From positions 2,748,651-2,812,650 of the forward strand of contig NZ_JMIT01000001.1 of assembly GCF_000731675.1 (NCBI RefSeq): a DNA stretch of 64,000 bases, read 5' to 3'. The DNA is from Pseudomonas capeferrum (GTDB lineage: Bacteria; Pseudomonadota; Gammaproteobacteria; Pseudomonadales; Pseudomonadaceae). Of this stretch, positions 42,209 through 50,226 are shown in pieces. The notes beneath the pieces are model-generated. The model searched no databases, was not told where the DNA came from, and saw only the letters and a program-made list of their open reading frames with translations. Each line of letters opens with the position of its first letter. Within the stretch, counting starts at the first letter, position 1. The position numbers were made by a program, and so were the translations under genes.

Positions 42209-43446
42209 TGAAAATCTGCCAAACCCTCCCCTTTGCCCTGCTGGGCGCCGGCATGCTCGGGAGCCTGCCGGGCACTAGCGTGGCGGCGGGCTTCATCGAA
42301 GATTCCAAGGCCACGCTCGGCCTGCGCAACTTCTACATCAACCGCAACTTCACCAACCCCAGCAACACGCAAAGCAAGGCCGAGGAATGGACGCAGAGCT
42401 TCATCCTCGATGCCCGCTCGGGGTTCACCGAGGGGCCGGTGGGGTTCGGTGTGGATGTGCTGGGGCTGTGGTCGGTCAAGCTCGATGGCGGTGGCGGCAC
42501 CTACGGCACCGCGCTGCTGCCGCGCCACGACGATGGGCGGCCGGCCGATGATTACGGGCGGCTGGCGGTGGCAGGCAAGGCGCGGATCTCGAAGACCGAG
42601 CTGAAGATCGGGGAATGGATGCCGGTGCTGCCGATTCTGCGTTCCGACGATGGCCGTTCGCTGCCGCAGACGTTCCGCGGGGGGCAGGTCACCTCCAACG
42701 AGATCGCCGGGCTGACGCTGTATGGCGGGCAGTTCCGTGGCAACAGCCCGCGCAACGACGCGAGCATGGAGGACATGAGCTACGGCGGTGGGCTGTCGGA
42801 CCGCTTCAACTTCGTCGGCGGCGAATACAAGTTCAACCAGGACCGCACGCTGGTCGGGCTGTGGAATGCAGTGCTCAAGGACGTCTACCAGCAGCAGTAC
42901 CTGCAACTGAGCCACAGCCAGCCAGTGGGTGACTGGACGCTGGGTGCCAACCTGGGCTACTTCCATGGCGATGAAGACGGCTCCGAACGTGCCGGGCAGC
43001 TGGACAACAAGACCTATTCGGGGATGTTCTCGGCCAAGTACGGCGGCAACACCTTCTGGGTCGGCCTGCAGAAGGTCGATGGCGATACCTGGATGCGGGT
43101 CAACGGCACCAGCGGCGGGACGCTGGCCAACGACAGCTACAACTCAAGCTTCGATAACGCCAATGAGCGGTCGTGGCAGGTGCGGCACGACTTCAACTTC
43201 GTCACCGTCGGGGTGCCTGGGCTGACATTGATGAACCGCTACATCAGCGGGCAGGATGTGCACACAGGGGCGGTTACCGATGGCAAGGAATGGGTGCGCG
43301 AGACGGAGCTGGCCTATGTGATCCAGAGCGGGGCGTTCAAGGACTTGAGTGTGAAGTGGCGTAACTCGAGTATTCGCCGGGATTACAGCAACAACGAGTT
43401 CGATGAGAACCGGTTGATCTTCAACTACCCCCTGTCGCTGTTGTAA
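42208..43446 (+). CDS. OprD-family porin of the hexuronate cluster
   Basis: 412-aa outer-membrane porin. Signal peptide MKICQTLPFALLGAGMLGSLPGTSVAA, then GFIEDSKATLGLRNFYINRNF, SGFTEGPVGFGVDVLGLW, ERSWQVRHDFNFVTVGVPGLTLMNRYI and the terminal NYPLSLL, all OprD-family. The ATG at 42208 is chosen over an in-frame TTG 18 bases earlier. It shares an operator with udh 1.4 kb downstream, so it probably brings hexuronates or aldarates across the outer membrane (inference). A BIME separates it from udh. Confidence 0.88.
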   Translation: MKICQTLPFALLGAGMLGSLPGTSVAAGFIEDSKATLGLRNFYINRNFTNPSNTQSKAEEWTQSFILDARSGFTEGPVGFGVDVLGLWSVKLDGGGGTYGTALLPRHDDGRPADDYGRLAVAGKARISKTELKIGEWMPVLPILRSDDGRSLPQTFRGGQVTSNEIAGLTLYGGQFRGNSPRNDASMEDMSYGGGLSDRFNFVGGEYKFNQDRTLVGLWNAVLKDVYQQQYLQLSHSQPVGDWTLGANLGYFHGDEDGSERAGQLDNKTYSGMFSAKYGGNTFWVGLQKVDGDTWMRVNGTSGGTLANDSYNSSFDNANERSWQVRHDFNFVTVGVPGLTLMNRYISGQDVHTGAVTDGKEWVRETELAYVIQSGAFKDLSVKWRNSSIRRDYSNNEFDENRLIFNYPLSLL

Positions 43447-43458
43447 CCCAGGCTTCCC

Positions 43459-43572
43459 TGTAGGAGCGGCCTTGCGTCGCGAAAGGCCCGCAAAGCGGGC
43501 CCAGCAATGGCGGGGCCGGTAGAGTCCTGGGGCCGCTGCGCAGCCCTTTCGCGACGCAAGGCCGCTCCTACA
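43459..43572. repeat. REP pair (BIME) between the porin and udh
   Basis: Inverted arms CTGTAGGAGCGGCCTTGCGTC... and ...GACGCAAGGCCGCTCCTACAG. Nearly the same arm sequences as 37829-37945; the central part differs. Confidence 0.9.
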
Positions 43573-43609
43573 GTTGACCACCTGACCAGGCGAAGCCGCA
43601 CACGCCTCA

Positions 43610-43658
43610 TTGACAACAGCCAACGCCACTGCCAATAATCAATGAAGTCATACGACAA
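43610..43658 (+). promoter_or_regulatory. Promoter and operator of udh
   Basis: TTGACA (43610-43615), 18-bp spacer, AATAAT (43634-43639), then TCATACGACAA (43648-43658), a one-mismatch version of the porin operator. It sits 8 bp after the -10, matching the geometry at the porin promoter. Confidence 0.65.
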
Positions 43659-43685
43659 CCTACAACAACTAACAATGAGCCGGCC

Positions 43686-44492
43686 ATGACCACTACCCCC
43701 CTCAATCGCCTGCTGCTCACCGGAGCCGCAGGCGGCCTGGGCAAGGTCCTTCGCGAACGCCTGCAAGGCTACGCCGAGGTCCTGCGCCTTTCCGATATCA
43801 GCCCGATGGCGCCCGCTGCGGGCCCGCATGAAGAAGTCGTGACCTGCGACCTCGCCGACAAAGCCGCTGTGCATGCACTGGTCGAAGGCGTAGACGCCAT
43901 CATCCACTTCGGCGGCGTGTCCACCGAGCATTCCTTCGAAGACATCCTCGGCCCCAACATCTGCGGCGTGTTCCACGTCTACGAGGCGGCGCGCAAGCAT
44001 GGGGTCAAGCGCATCATCTTCGCCAGCTCCAACCACACCATCGGCTTCTACCGCCAGGACGAGCGCATCGACGCCCACGCCCCGCGCCGCCCCGACAGTT
44101 ACTACGGGCTGTCCAAGTGCTATGGCGAGGATGTCGCCAGCTTCTACTTCGACCGCTATGGCATCGAGACCGTGAGCATTCGCATCGGCTCCTCGTTCCC
44201 GCAACCGCAGAACCCGCGCATGTTGTGCACCTGGCTCAGCTACGACGACCTGGTGCAACTGATCGAGCGCGGGCTGTTCACGCCAGACGTCGGCCACACC
44301 GTCGTCTATGGCGCCTCCGACAACCGCACCGTGTGGTGGGACAACCGCCATGCCGCGCACCTGGGCTATGAGCCCAAAGACACCTCCGAGGTGTTCCGCG
44401 AAGCGGTTGAAGCGCAACCGGCGCCTGCCGCCGATGACCCGAGCATGGTCTATCAGGGCGGCGCCTTCGCCGTGGCCGGACCGTTCAACTGA
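43686..44492 (+). CDS. udh: NAD-dependent uronate dehydrogenase
   Basis: 268-aa short-chain/extended SDR enzyme that oxidises D-glucuronate and D-galacturonate to the aldaro-1,5-lactones. The Rossmann motif is LLTGAAGGLGKVL, the catalytic Ser lies in IIFASSNHTIGFY and the Tyr/Lys in DSYYGLSKCYGED. Length and motifs match characterised P. putida/P. syringae Udh. The downstream lactonase gene starts 25 bp later. A four-codon ORF (ATG at 43675) ends across the udh start and could couple translation. Confidence 0.93.
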   Translation: MTTTPLNRLLLTGAAGGLGKVLRERLQGYAEVLRLSDISPMAPAAGPHEEVVTCDLADKAAVHALVEGVDAIIHFGGVSTEHSFEDILGPNICGVFHVYEAARKHGVKRIIFASSNHTIGFYRQDERIDAHAPRRPDSYYGLSKCYGEDVASFYFDRYGIETVSIRIGSSFPQPQNPRMLCTWLSYDDLVQLIERGLFTPDVGHTVVYGASDNRTVWWDNRHAAHLGYEPKDTSEVFREAVEAQPAPAADDPSMVYQGGAFAVAGPFN

Positions 44493-44517
44493 CCCCAGCG
44501 CGCCAGGAGGCACGGCC

Positions 44518-45396
44518 ATGAATTGCGAACTGATCGTCGACGCCCGTAACGGTACCGGCGAGAGCCCTGTGTGGCACCCCACCGAACAAGCCCTGTACTG
44601 GGTCGATATCCCCGCCCGCCAGCTGCATCGCTGGCAGCCTGACGGTGCCCACCACACCTGGCAAGGTGACGAAATGCTGGCCTGCATCGCACGCACCGAA
44701 CAGGGCTGGGTTGCAGGGATGGAGAGCGGCATCTTCGCCCTCGAAACCCAGGCCGATGGCAGCCTCGACAGCCGTTTGCTCAGTCGCGTCGAACATGCCA
44801 TGGGCGGCATGCGCTTCAACGATGGCCGCTGCGACCGCCAAGGCCGCTTCTGGGCTGGCACCATGCTGATGGACATGCCGCAAGGCGCTCCGGTCGGGGC
44901 GCTGTACCGGCATGACGGCGAAGGGCAGTTGCACCTGCAGCAGGACGGCATGATCGTGCCCAATGGCCTGGCCTTCAGCCCCGACGGCACGCGCATGTAC
45001 CTCTCGGACTCGCACCCCAACGTGCAGAAGATCTGGGTATTCGACTACGACATCGACAGCGGCACGCCCCACAACAAACGCCTGTTCGTCGACATGCAGG
45101 CCTTCCCCGGCCGCCCCGACGGCGCCGCCATCGATCAGGATGGCTGCTACTGGATCTGCGGCAACGACGCCGGCCAGATCCACCGCTTCACCCCCGATGG
45201 CCGCCTCGACCGCTCACTGAACGTACCGGTGAAGAAACCCGCGATGTGCGCCTTTGGCGGCGCCAACCTGGACACCCTGTTCGTCACCTCGATCCGCCCT
45301 GCGGGCATCGACCTCTCCGACCAGCCGCTGGCCGGTGGGGTATTTGCCTTCGAACTCGGCGTCAAAGGCCTGGAGGAGCCCGCCTACCGAGGCTGA
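44518..45396 (+). CDS. SMP-30/gluconolactonase-type aldarolactonase
   Basis: 292-aa six-bladed beta-propeller lactonase. The metal-binding residues are in GTGESPVWHPTEQALYWVDI (Glu), MRFNDGRCDRQGRFWAGTM (Asn/Asp) and IVPNGLAFSPDGTRMYLSDS (Asn, Asp). Directly downstream of udh, it should hydrolyse galactaro- or glucaro-1,5-lactone to the aldarate. It corresponds to the enzyme called UxuL in comparative work on proteobacterial hexuronate pathways (recalled from literature, not checked). Confidence 0.9.
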   Translation: MNCELIVDARNGTGESPVWHPTEQALYWVDIPARQLHRWQPDGAHHTWQGDEMLACIARTEQGWVAGMESGIFALETQADGSLDSRLLSRVEHAMGGMRFNDGRCDRQGRFWAGTMLMDMPQGAPVGALYRHDGEGQLHLQQDGMIVPNGLAFSPDGTRMYLSDSHPNVQKIWVFDYDIDSGTPHNKRLFVDMQAFPGRPDGAAIDQDGCYWICGNDAGQIHRFTPDGRLDRSLNVPVKKPAMCAFGGANLDTLFVTSIRPAGIDLSDQPLAGGVFAFELGVKGLEEPAYRG

Positions 45397-45461
45397 ACAA
45401 CCGCTCTGCCAACAACGCTCGCACAAACGAAACCGGATAATAAAAACCACGGAGTTTCAAC

Positions 45462-46433
45462 ATGACCTTCAAACGCAAGCTGCTCCTTGCCGTACTCCCC
45501 TTCGCCTTCAGCCTGTCGATGCCGGCCTCCGCGCTGGACATCAAGTTCGCCGAAATCCACCCGGCCGGCTACCCGACCGTGGTCGCCGAACAGAACATGG
45601 GCAAGAAGCTCGAAGCCGCCAGCAATGGCGAAATCACCTTCAAGATGTTCGCCGGTGGGGTACTCGGCTCCGAGAAGGAAGTGATCGAGCAGGCGCAGAT
45701 CGGTGCCGTGCAGATGACCCGGGTCAGCCTGGGTATCGTCGGCCCGGTGGTGCCGGATGTGAATGTGTTCAACATGCCGTTCGTGTTCCGCGACCATGAG
45801 CACATGCGCAAGATCATCGACGGCGACATCGGCCAGGAGATCCTCGACAAGATCACCAACTCCGAATTCAACCTGGTGGCACTGGCCTGGATGGATGGCG
45901 GCTCGCGCAGCATCTACACGAAAAAACCGGTACGCAGCCTGGAAGACCTCAAGGGCATGAAGATCCGCGTGCAGGGCAACCCGTTGTTCATCGACATGAT
46001 GAACGCCATGGGCGGCAACGGCATCGCCATGGACACCGGCGAGATCTTCAGCGCCCTGCAGACGGGCGTGATCGACGGCGCCGAAAACAACCCGCCGACC
46101 CTGCTCGAACACAACCACTTCCAGAGCGCCAAGTACTACACCCTCACCGGCCACCTGATTTTGCCGGAGCCGGTGGTGATGTCCAAGACCACCTGGAACA
46201 AGCTCACCGCCGAGCAGCAAACACTGGTGAAGAAGGTCGCACGTGAGGCGCAGATGGAAGAACGTGCGCTGTGGGACGCCAAGTCCTCCGCCAGCGAAGA
46301 GAAGCTCAAGGCTGCAGGCGTCGAGTTCATCACGGTCGACAAGAAACCGTTCTTCGAGGCCACTGCATCGGTGCGCGAGAAGTACGGCGCGCCGTACGCC
46401 GACCTGATGAAGCGTATCGACGCCGTCCAGTAA
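45462..46433 (+). CDS. TRAP transporter solute-binding protein (DctP type)
   Basis: 323-aa periplasmic binding protein with signal peptide MTFKRKLLLAVLPFAFSLSMPASA. TRAP features include the conserved Arg in MKIRVQGNPLFIDMMNAMGG, which salt-bridges a carboxylate ligand, and QTGVIDGAENNP. It is first of a P-Q-M set in the hexuronate operon, so uronate or aldarate is the expected ligand. GGAG lies upstream of the ATG. Confidence 0.93.
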   Translation: MTFKRKLLLAVLPFAFSLSMPASALDIKFAEIHPAGYPTVVAEQNMGKKLEAASNGEITFKMFAGGVLGSEKEVIEQAQIGAVQMTRVSLGIVGPVVPDVNVFNMPFVFRDHEHMRKIIDGDIGQEILDKITNSEFNLVALAWMDGGSRSIYTKKPVRSLEDLKGMKIRVQGNPLFIDMMNAMGGNGIAMDTGEIFSALQTGVIDGAENNPPTLLEHNHFQSAKYYTLTGHLILPEPVVMSKTTWNKLTAEQQTLVKKVAREAQMEERALWDAKSSASEEKLKAAGVEFITVDKKPFFEATASVREKYGAPYADLMKRIDAVQ

Positions 46434-46493
46434 TACCGGCCCCTTCCAAGACGACCTCGGCAGTGCGGCGGCCGCCGCCCTGCCGCTTTGGTG

Positions 46494-47027
46494 ATGCCTA
46501 TGAAATCGCTTTTCCTGAGCGTGAACGACACGCTGTACCGCAGCTGCATCTGGATCGCGGGCCTGTCGATCCTGACCATGACGCTGATCATTCCGTGGGG
46601 CATCTTCGCCCGCTACGTGCTGGGCACCGGCTCCAGCTGGCCAGAGCCGGTCTCGATCCTGCTGATGGTGGTGTTCACATTCGTCGGTGCCGCGGCCAGC
46701 TACCGCGCCGGGGCGCATATGGCGGTGGGGATGATCACCGACCGTTTGCCACCGCTGCAGCGCCAGCTGGTCGCGCTGCTGGTGCAACTGCTGATGATCG
46801 TGGTGTGCGTGTTCATGACCTACTACGGCACCAAGCTGTGCATCACCACCTGGAACCAGTCGCTGGCCTCGCTGCCCGGTGTGCGGGTGGGCATGACGTA
46901 CGCGCCGATCCCCGTCGGTGGCGTGCTGACGTTGATGTTCGTGCTGGAAAAACTCCTGCTGGGCGATCAGAGCAACCGCAAGGCGGTGCGCTTCGACCAG
47001 GTAGAAGAAAGCGAAGGAGCGGCATAA
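46494..47027 (+). CDS. TRAP transporter small permease (DctQ type)
   Basis: 177-aa protein with four transmembrane helices (IAGLSILTMTLIIPWGIFARYVLG; EPVSILLMVVFTFVGAAASY; LVALLVQLLMIVVCVFMTYYG; VGGVLTLMFVLEKLLLG). The EP(V)S and YRAGAHMAVGMI features are typical of DctQ. The first ATG (46494) is used; an ATG two codons later (MKSLFLS) is equally plausible. It abuts the large permease gene with no gap. Confidence 0.9.
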   Translation: MPMKSLFLSVNDTLYRSCIWIAGLSILTMTLIIPWGIFARYVLGTGSSWPEPVSILLMVVFTFVGAAASYRAGAHMAVGMITDRLPPLQRQLVALLVQLLMIVVCVFMTYYGTKLCITTWNQSLASLPGVRVGMTYAPIPVGGVLTLMFVLEKLLLGDQSNRKAVRFDQVEESEGAA

Positions 47028-48308
47028 ATGGATGCGTTCATTCTGTTGGGCAGTTTCATCGCGCTGATCCTGATCGGCATGCCGGTGGCCTATGCGCTGG
47101 GCCTGTCGGCACTGATCGGCGCCTGGTGGATCGACATCCCGCTGCAGGCGATGATGATCCAGGTCGCCAGTGGGGTTAACAAGTTTTCGCTGCTGGCGAT
47201 TCCGTTCTTCGTGCTTGCAGGCGCGATCATGGCCGAAGGCGGTATGTCACGCCGGCTGGTGGCGTTCGCCGGGGTGCTGGTGGGCTTCGTGCGCGGCGGG
47301 CTGTCGCTGGTCAACATCATGGCCTCGACGTTCTTTGGCGCAATCTCTGGCTCTTCCGTGGCCGACACCGCGTCGGTAGGTTCGGTGCTGATCCCGGAAA
47401 TGGAGCGCAAGGGCTACCCGCGCGAGTTCTCCACCGCAGTGACCGTCAGTGGCTCGGTGCAGGCGCTGCTGACCCCGCCCAGCCACAACTCGGTGCTGTA
47501 CTCGCTGGCCGCCGGCGGCACGGTGTCGATCGCCTCGCTGTTCATGGCCGGGGTCATGCCCGGGCTGTTGCTGAGCGCAGTGATGATGGGGCTGTGCCTG
47601 ATCTTCGCGAGGAAACGCAACTACCCCAAAGGCGAAGTGATCCCGCTGCGCCAGGCATTGAAGATCGCCGGTGAGGCGCTGTGGGGGTTGATGGCGATGG
47701 TCATCATCCTCGGCGGTATTCTGTCGGGCGTATTCACCGCGACCGAGTCGGCAGCCGTGGCGGTGGTCTGGTCGTTCTTCGTGACCATGTTCATCTACCG
47801 CGACTACAAGTGGCGTGACCTGCCCAAGCTGATGCACCGCACGGTACGCACCATCTCGATCGTGATGATCCTGATCGGCTTTGCCGCAAGCTTTGGCTAC
47901 GTGATGACGCTGATGCAGATTCCCTCGAAGATCACCACAGCGTTCCTGACCCTGTCGGACAACCGCTATGTGATCCTCATGTGCATCAACTTCATGCTGT
48001 TGCTGCTGGGCACGGTGATGGACATGGCGCCGCTGATCCTGATCCTCACCCCGATCCTGCTGCCGGTTATTACCGGCATCGGCGTGGACCCGGTGCACTT
48101 CGGCATGATCATGCTGGTGAACCTGGGCATTGGGCTGATCACACCACCGGTAGGTGCGGTGCTGTTCGTGGGGTCGGCCATCGGCAAGGTGAGCATCGAG
48201 GCCACGGTGAAGGCGCTGCTGCCGTTCTACCTGGCGCTGTTCATGGTGTTGATGGCCGTGACCTACATCCCGGCCATCTCGCTGTGGCTGCCGAGCGTCG
48301 TGCTGTAA
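47028..48308 (+). CDS. TRAP transporter large permease (DctM type)
   Basis: 426-aa permease with about 12 transmembrane helices. Signature segments are AIPFFVLAGAIMAEGGMSRRLVAFA, FGAISGSSVADTASVGSVLIPEM, LTPPSHNSVLYSLAAGG and NLGIGLITPPVGAVLFVGSAI. It completes the sodium-driven TRAP system with the two upstream genes. Confidence 0.95.
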   Translation: MDAFILLGSFIALILIGMPVAYALGLSALIGAWWIDIPLQAMMIQVASGVNKFSLLAIPFFVLAGAIMAEGGMSRRLVAFAGVLVGFVRGGLSLVNIMASTFFGAISGSSVADTASVGSVLIPEMERKGYPREFSTAVTVSGSVQALLTPPSHNSVLYSLAAGGTVSIASLFMAGVMPGLLLSAVMMGLCLIFARKRNYPKGEVIPLRQALKIAGEALWGLMAMVIILGGILSGVFTATESAAVAVVWSFFVTMFIYRDYKWRDLPKLMHRTVRTISIVMILIGFAASFGYVMTLMQIPSKITTAFLTLSDNRYVILMCINFMLLLLGTVMDMAPLILILTPILLPVITGIGVDPVHFGMIMLVNLGIGLITPPVGAVLFVGSAIGKVSIEATVKALLPFYLALFMVLMAVTYIPAISLWLPSVVL

Positions 48309-48316
48309 ATGCCAAT

Positions 48317-48335
48317 GGGGCTGCGCTGCAGCCCC
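48317..48335 (+). terminator. Hairpin after the TRAP genes
   Basis: GGGGCTGC-GCT-GCAGCCCC stem with no T tract; it may weaken rather than end transcription into the next genes. Confidence 0.45.
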
Positions 48336-48359
48336 GTTCTCTGCAAATGGATCCTGCAC

Positions 48360-49283
48360 ATGGCTGTTCCCTCTTCTGTCGCAACCCTCTTTCCGCGCAA
48401 GCTGGCAATTGCACTGCTGGCGCTGCTGGCGTGCGCGTTCGCCGCCAACCACATCGCCGCGCGCATCGCGTTCGATGACGGCACCGGCGTGCTGCTGGCG
48501 ATCCTCTGCCGCTCAGGCATTACCTTCCTGGTCCTGGCTGGCCTGCTGTTGTGGCAGCGTCAGGCACTCGGCATGCCGGCGGGCACACGGCGCTGGCAAT
48601 TGCTGCTCGGCCTGCTGATTGCCACGCAGAGCCTGTGCCTGTATTCGGCGGTGGCGCGCATTCCGGTGGCACTGGCGCTGCTGGTGGGCAATACCTTCCC
48701 GATGTTGCTGGCACTGCTTAGCTGGGCGCTGGGCGGTGCGCGCCCGACCGGCCGTACCGTGCTGTTCATGGGCCTGATCCTTTGTGGCCTGGTGCTGGCG
48801 CTGGATGTGCCGGCACGGCTGGCCGACAGTGGCGATGCCAACCCGCACTGGGCCCTGGGTGTCAGCCTGGCATTCTGCGCTGCATGTGTCTTCGCCTGCG
48901 CCTTGTGGATCACCGATCACAAACTGGCAGCCGTGCGCGGCCCGGTACGCAGCCTGCTGACCTTGCTGATCGTGTTCTCCAGCATGCTGGTCGCCGGCGT
49001 CAGCGGGGTGATGCCTTCGGGGTTGTCACTGCCCGTCAGCGCCAGCGGCTGGGCGGCCTTGGCCAGCCTGGTGGTGCTGTATGGCGTGGCCTTTACCCTG
49101 CTGTTCGTCTGTGTGCCACGGCTGAACATGGCGCAGAACGCGCCGGTGATGAATATCGAGCCGATCGCCACCTTGCTGCTGGGCTGGGCGTTGCTCGATC
49201 AACGCCTGAGCACCCTGCAGTTGATCGGCGGGGCCGTGGTGGTGTGCGGCATCGTGCTGCTGACCTACCGCCGGGCGAGCTGA
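48360..49283 (+). CDS. EamA/DMT-superfamily transporter
   Basis: 307-aa membrane protein with ten predicted helices in two EamA halves (residues about 12-145 and 165-303). The second half ends MNIEPIATLLLGWALLDQRLSTLQLIGGAVVVCGIVLLTY, a typical EamA closing motif. It lies in the hexuronate operon between the TRAP genes and the epimerase-like gene, but such proteins often export amino acids or metabolites, so its part in the pathway is open. Confidence 0.85.
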   Translation: MAVPSSVATLFPRKLAIALLALLACAFAANHIAARIAFDDGTGVLLAILCRSGITFLVLAGLLLWQRQALGMPAGTRRWQLLLGLLIATQSLCLYSAVARIPVALALLVGNTFPMLLALLSWALGGARPTGRTVLFMGLILCGLVLALDVPARLADSGDANPHWALGVSLAFCAACVFACALWITDHKLAAVRGPVRSLLTLLIVFSSMLVAGVSGVMPSGLSLPVSASGWAALASLVVLYGVAFTLLFVCVPRLNMAQNAPVMNIEPIATLLLGWALLDQRLSTLQLIGGAVVVCGIVLLTYRRAS

Positions 49284-49308
49284 CCACACACTTTCGAAGG
49301 AGCCACTG

Positions 49309-50178
49309 ATGGCTGTGACCGAACTGCACCTGCAAGACCACCTGACCCGATTGAGCCTAACGCCCGACCTGGGCGCCAGCCTGATCAACTGGCAGGTGAA
49401 GGCGACCGGGCAGGCGCTACTGCGCCACTCCGACCCCGCCGCGCTGGCCAGCGGTACGCCGCGGCAGCTGGCCTGCTACCCGTTGGCGCCGTGGTCCAAC
49501 CGGATTGCCGAAGGGGGCTTCGCACGGCCCGAGGGCTGGCTGGCCTTGCCGCCCAACACCGCCCACGACCCTTACCCGATTCATGGCAGCGCCTGGCAGC
49601 AGGCCTGGCATGTGGACCACCACAGCGAGCGCCGCGCCCGGCTGTCTCTCGACAGTACGCTGCCATTTGCCTACCGGGCGACGCTGGATGTACACCTGCA
49701 TGAGGGTTGCCTGAACCTTGACTTGCATGTTACCCACCTGGACGAAGCTGCCACCTGGTACGGACTGGGGCTGCACCCTTACTTCCCCCGCTACCCCGAC
49801 ACCCGGCTACGGGCAGCGGCGCAGCATGTGTGGCTGGCGGAAGAAGGCCGGCTGCCGTCACACCTTGCAGAGGTGCCTGCAGATTGGTGCTTCGAGGCGC
49901 CGGGCGCGTTGCCAGCGACGGGTGTCGATCATGCGTTTGGGGGTTGGCCTGGCAGTTGCGTGATCGAACAGCCCAGCGCGGGCTATTCGCTGGCCTGCAC
50001 GGCCAGTGGCTGCGAGCACTTCTTGTTGTTCTGCCCACCAGGCAAGGCGTTCTTCTGCTTTGAACCGGTCAGCCACCCGATCAATGCGCACCACCTGCCA
50101 GGGCGACCAGGCTTGCGATTGCTGCAACAGGGTGAAGAAATGAGCCTGGGCTTCAAGATGCAATACCAGGCCTTGTAA
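49309..50178 (+). CDS. Aldose-1-epimerase-like protein, possible lactonase
   Basis: 289-aa GalM-superfamily beta-sandwich protein. Visible features are the Arg of CYPLAPWSNRIAEGGF, His in YPIHGSAWQQAW, His in GLGLHPYFPRY and the terminal Glu in FCFEPVSHPINAHH. It is 25 bp after the transporter gene in a hexuronate operon. A GalM-like enzyme called UxuF was predicted and tested as an aldaro-1,5-lactone enzyme in such operons (recalled from literature), so this could act on the Udh product or on uronate anomers. Confidence 0.8.
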   Translation: MAVTELHLQDHLTRLSLTPDLGASLINWQVKATGQALLRHSDPAALASGTPRQLACYPLAPWSNRIAEGGFARPEGWLALPPNTAHDPYPIHGSAWQQAWHVDHHSERRARLSLDSTLPFAYRATLDVHLHEGCLNLDLHVTHLDEAATWYGLGLHPYFPRYPDTRLRAAAQHVWLAEEGRLPSHLAEVPADWCFEAPGALPATGVDHAFGGWPGSCVIEQPSAGYSLACTASGCEHFLLFCPPGKAFFCFEPVSHPINAHHLPGRPGLRLLQQGEEMSLGFKMQYQAL

Positions 50179-50193
50179 CCGCTTTGCCTGCAG

Positions 50194-50214
50194 TGGGGCT
50201 GCTGCGCAGCCCCA
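50194..50214. terminator. Hairpin between the uronate operon and exuT
   Basis: TGGGGCTG / CAGCCCCA stem between convergent genes, of the same type as at 23245 and 48317. Confidence 0.55.
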
Positions 50215-50226
50215 CCATCACACGCC

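Noticed and set aside
45254..45799. 181-aa frame overlapping the lactonase and TRAP binding-protein genes
   Set aside because: Out of frame with both conserved proteins and without motifs.
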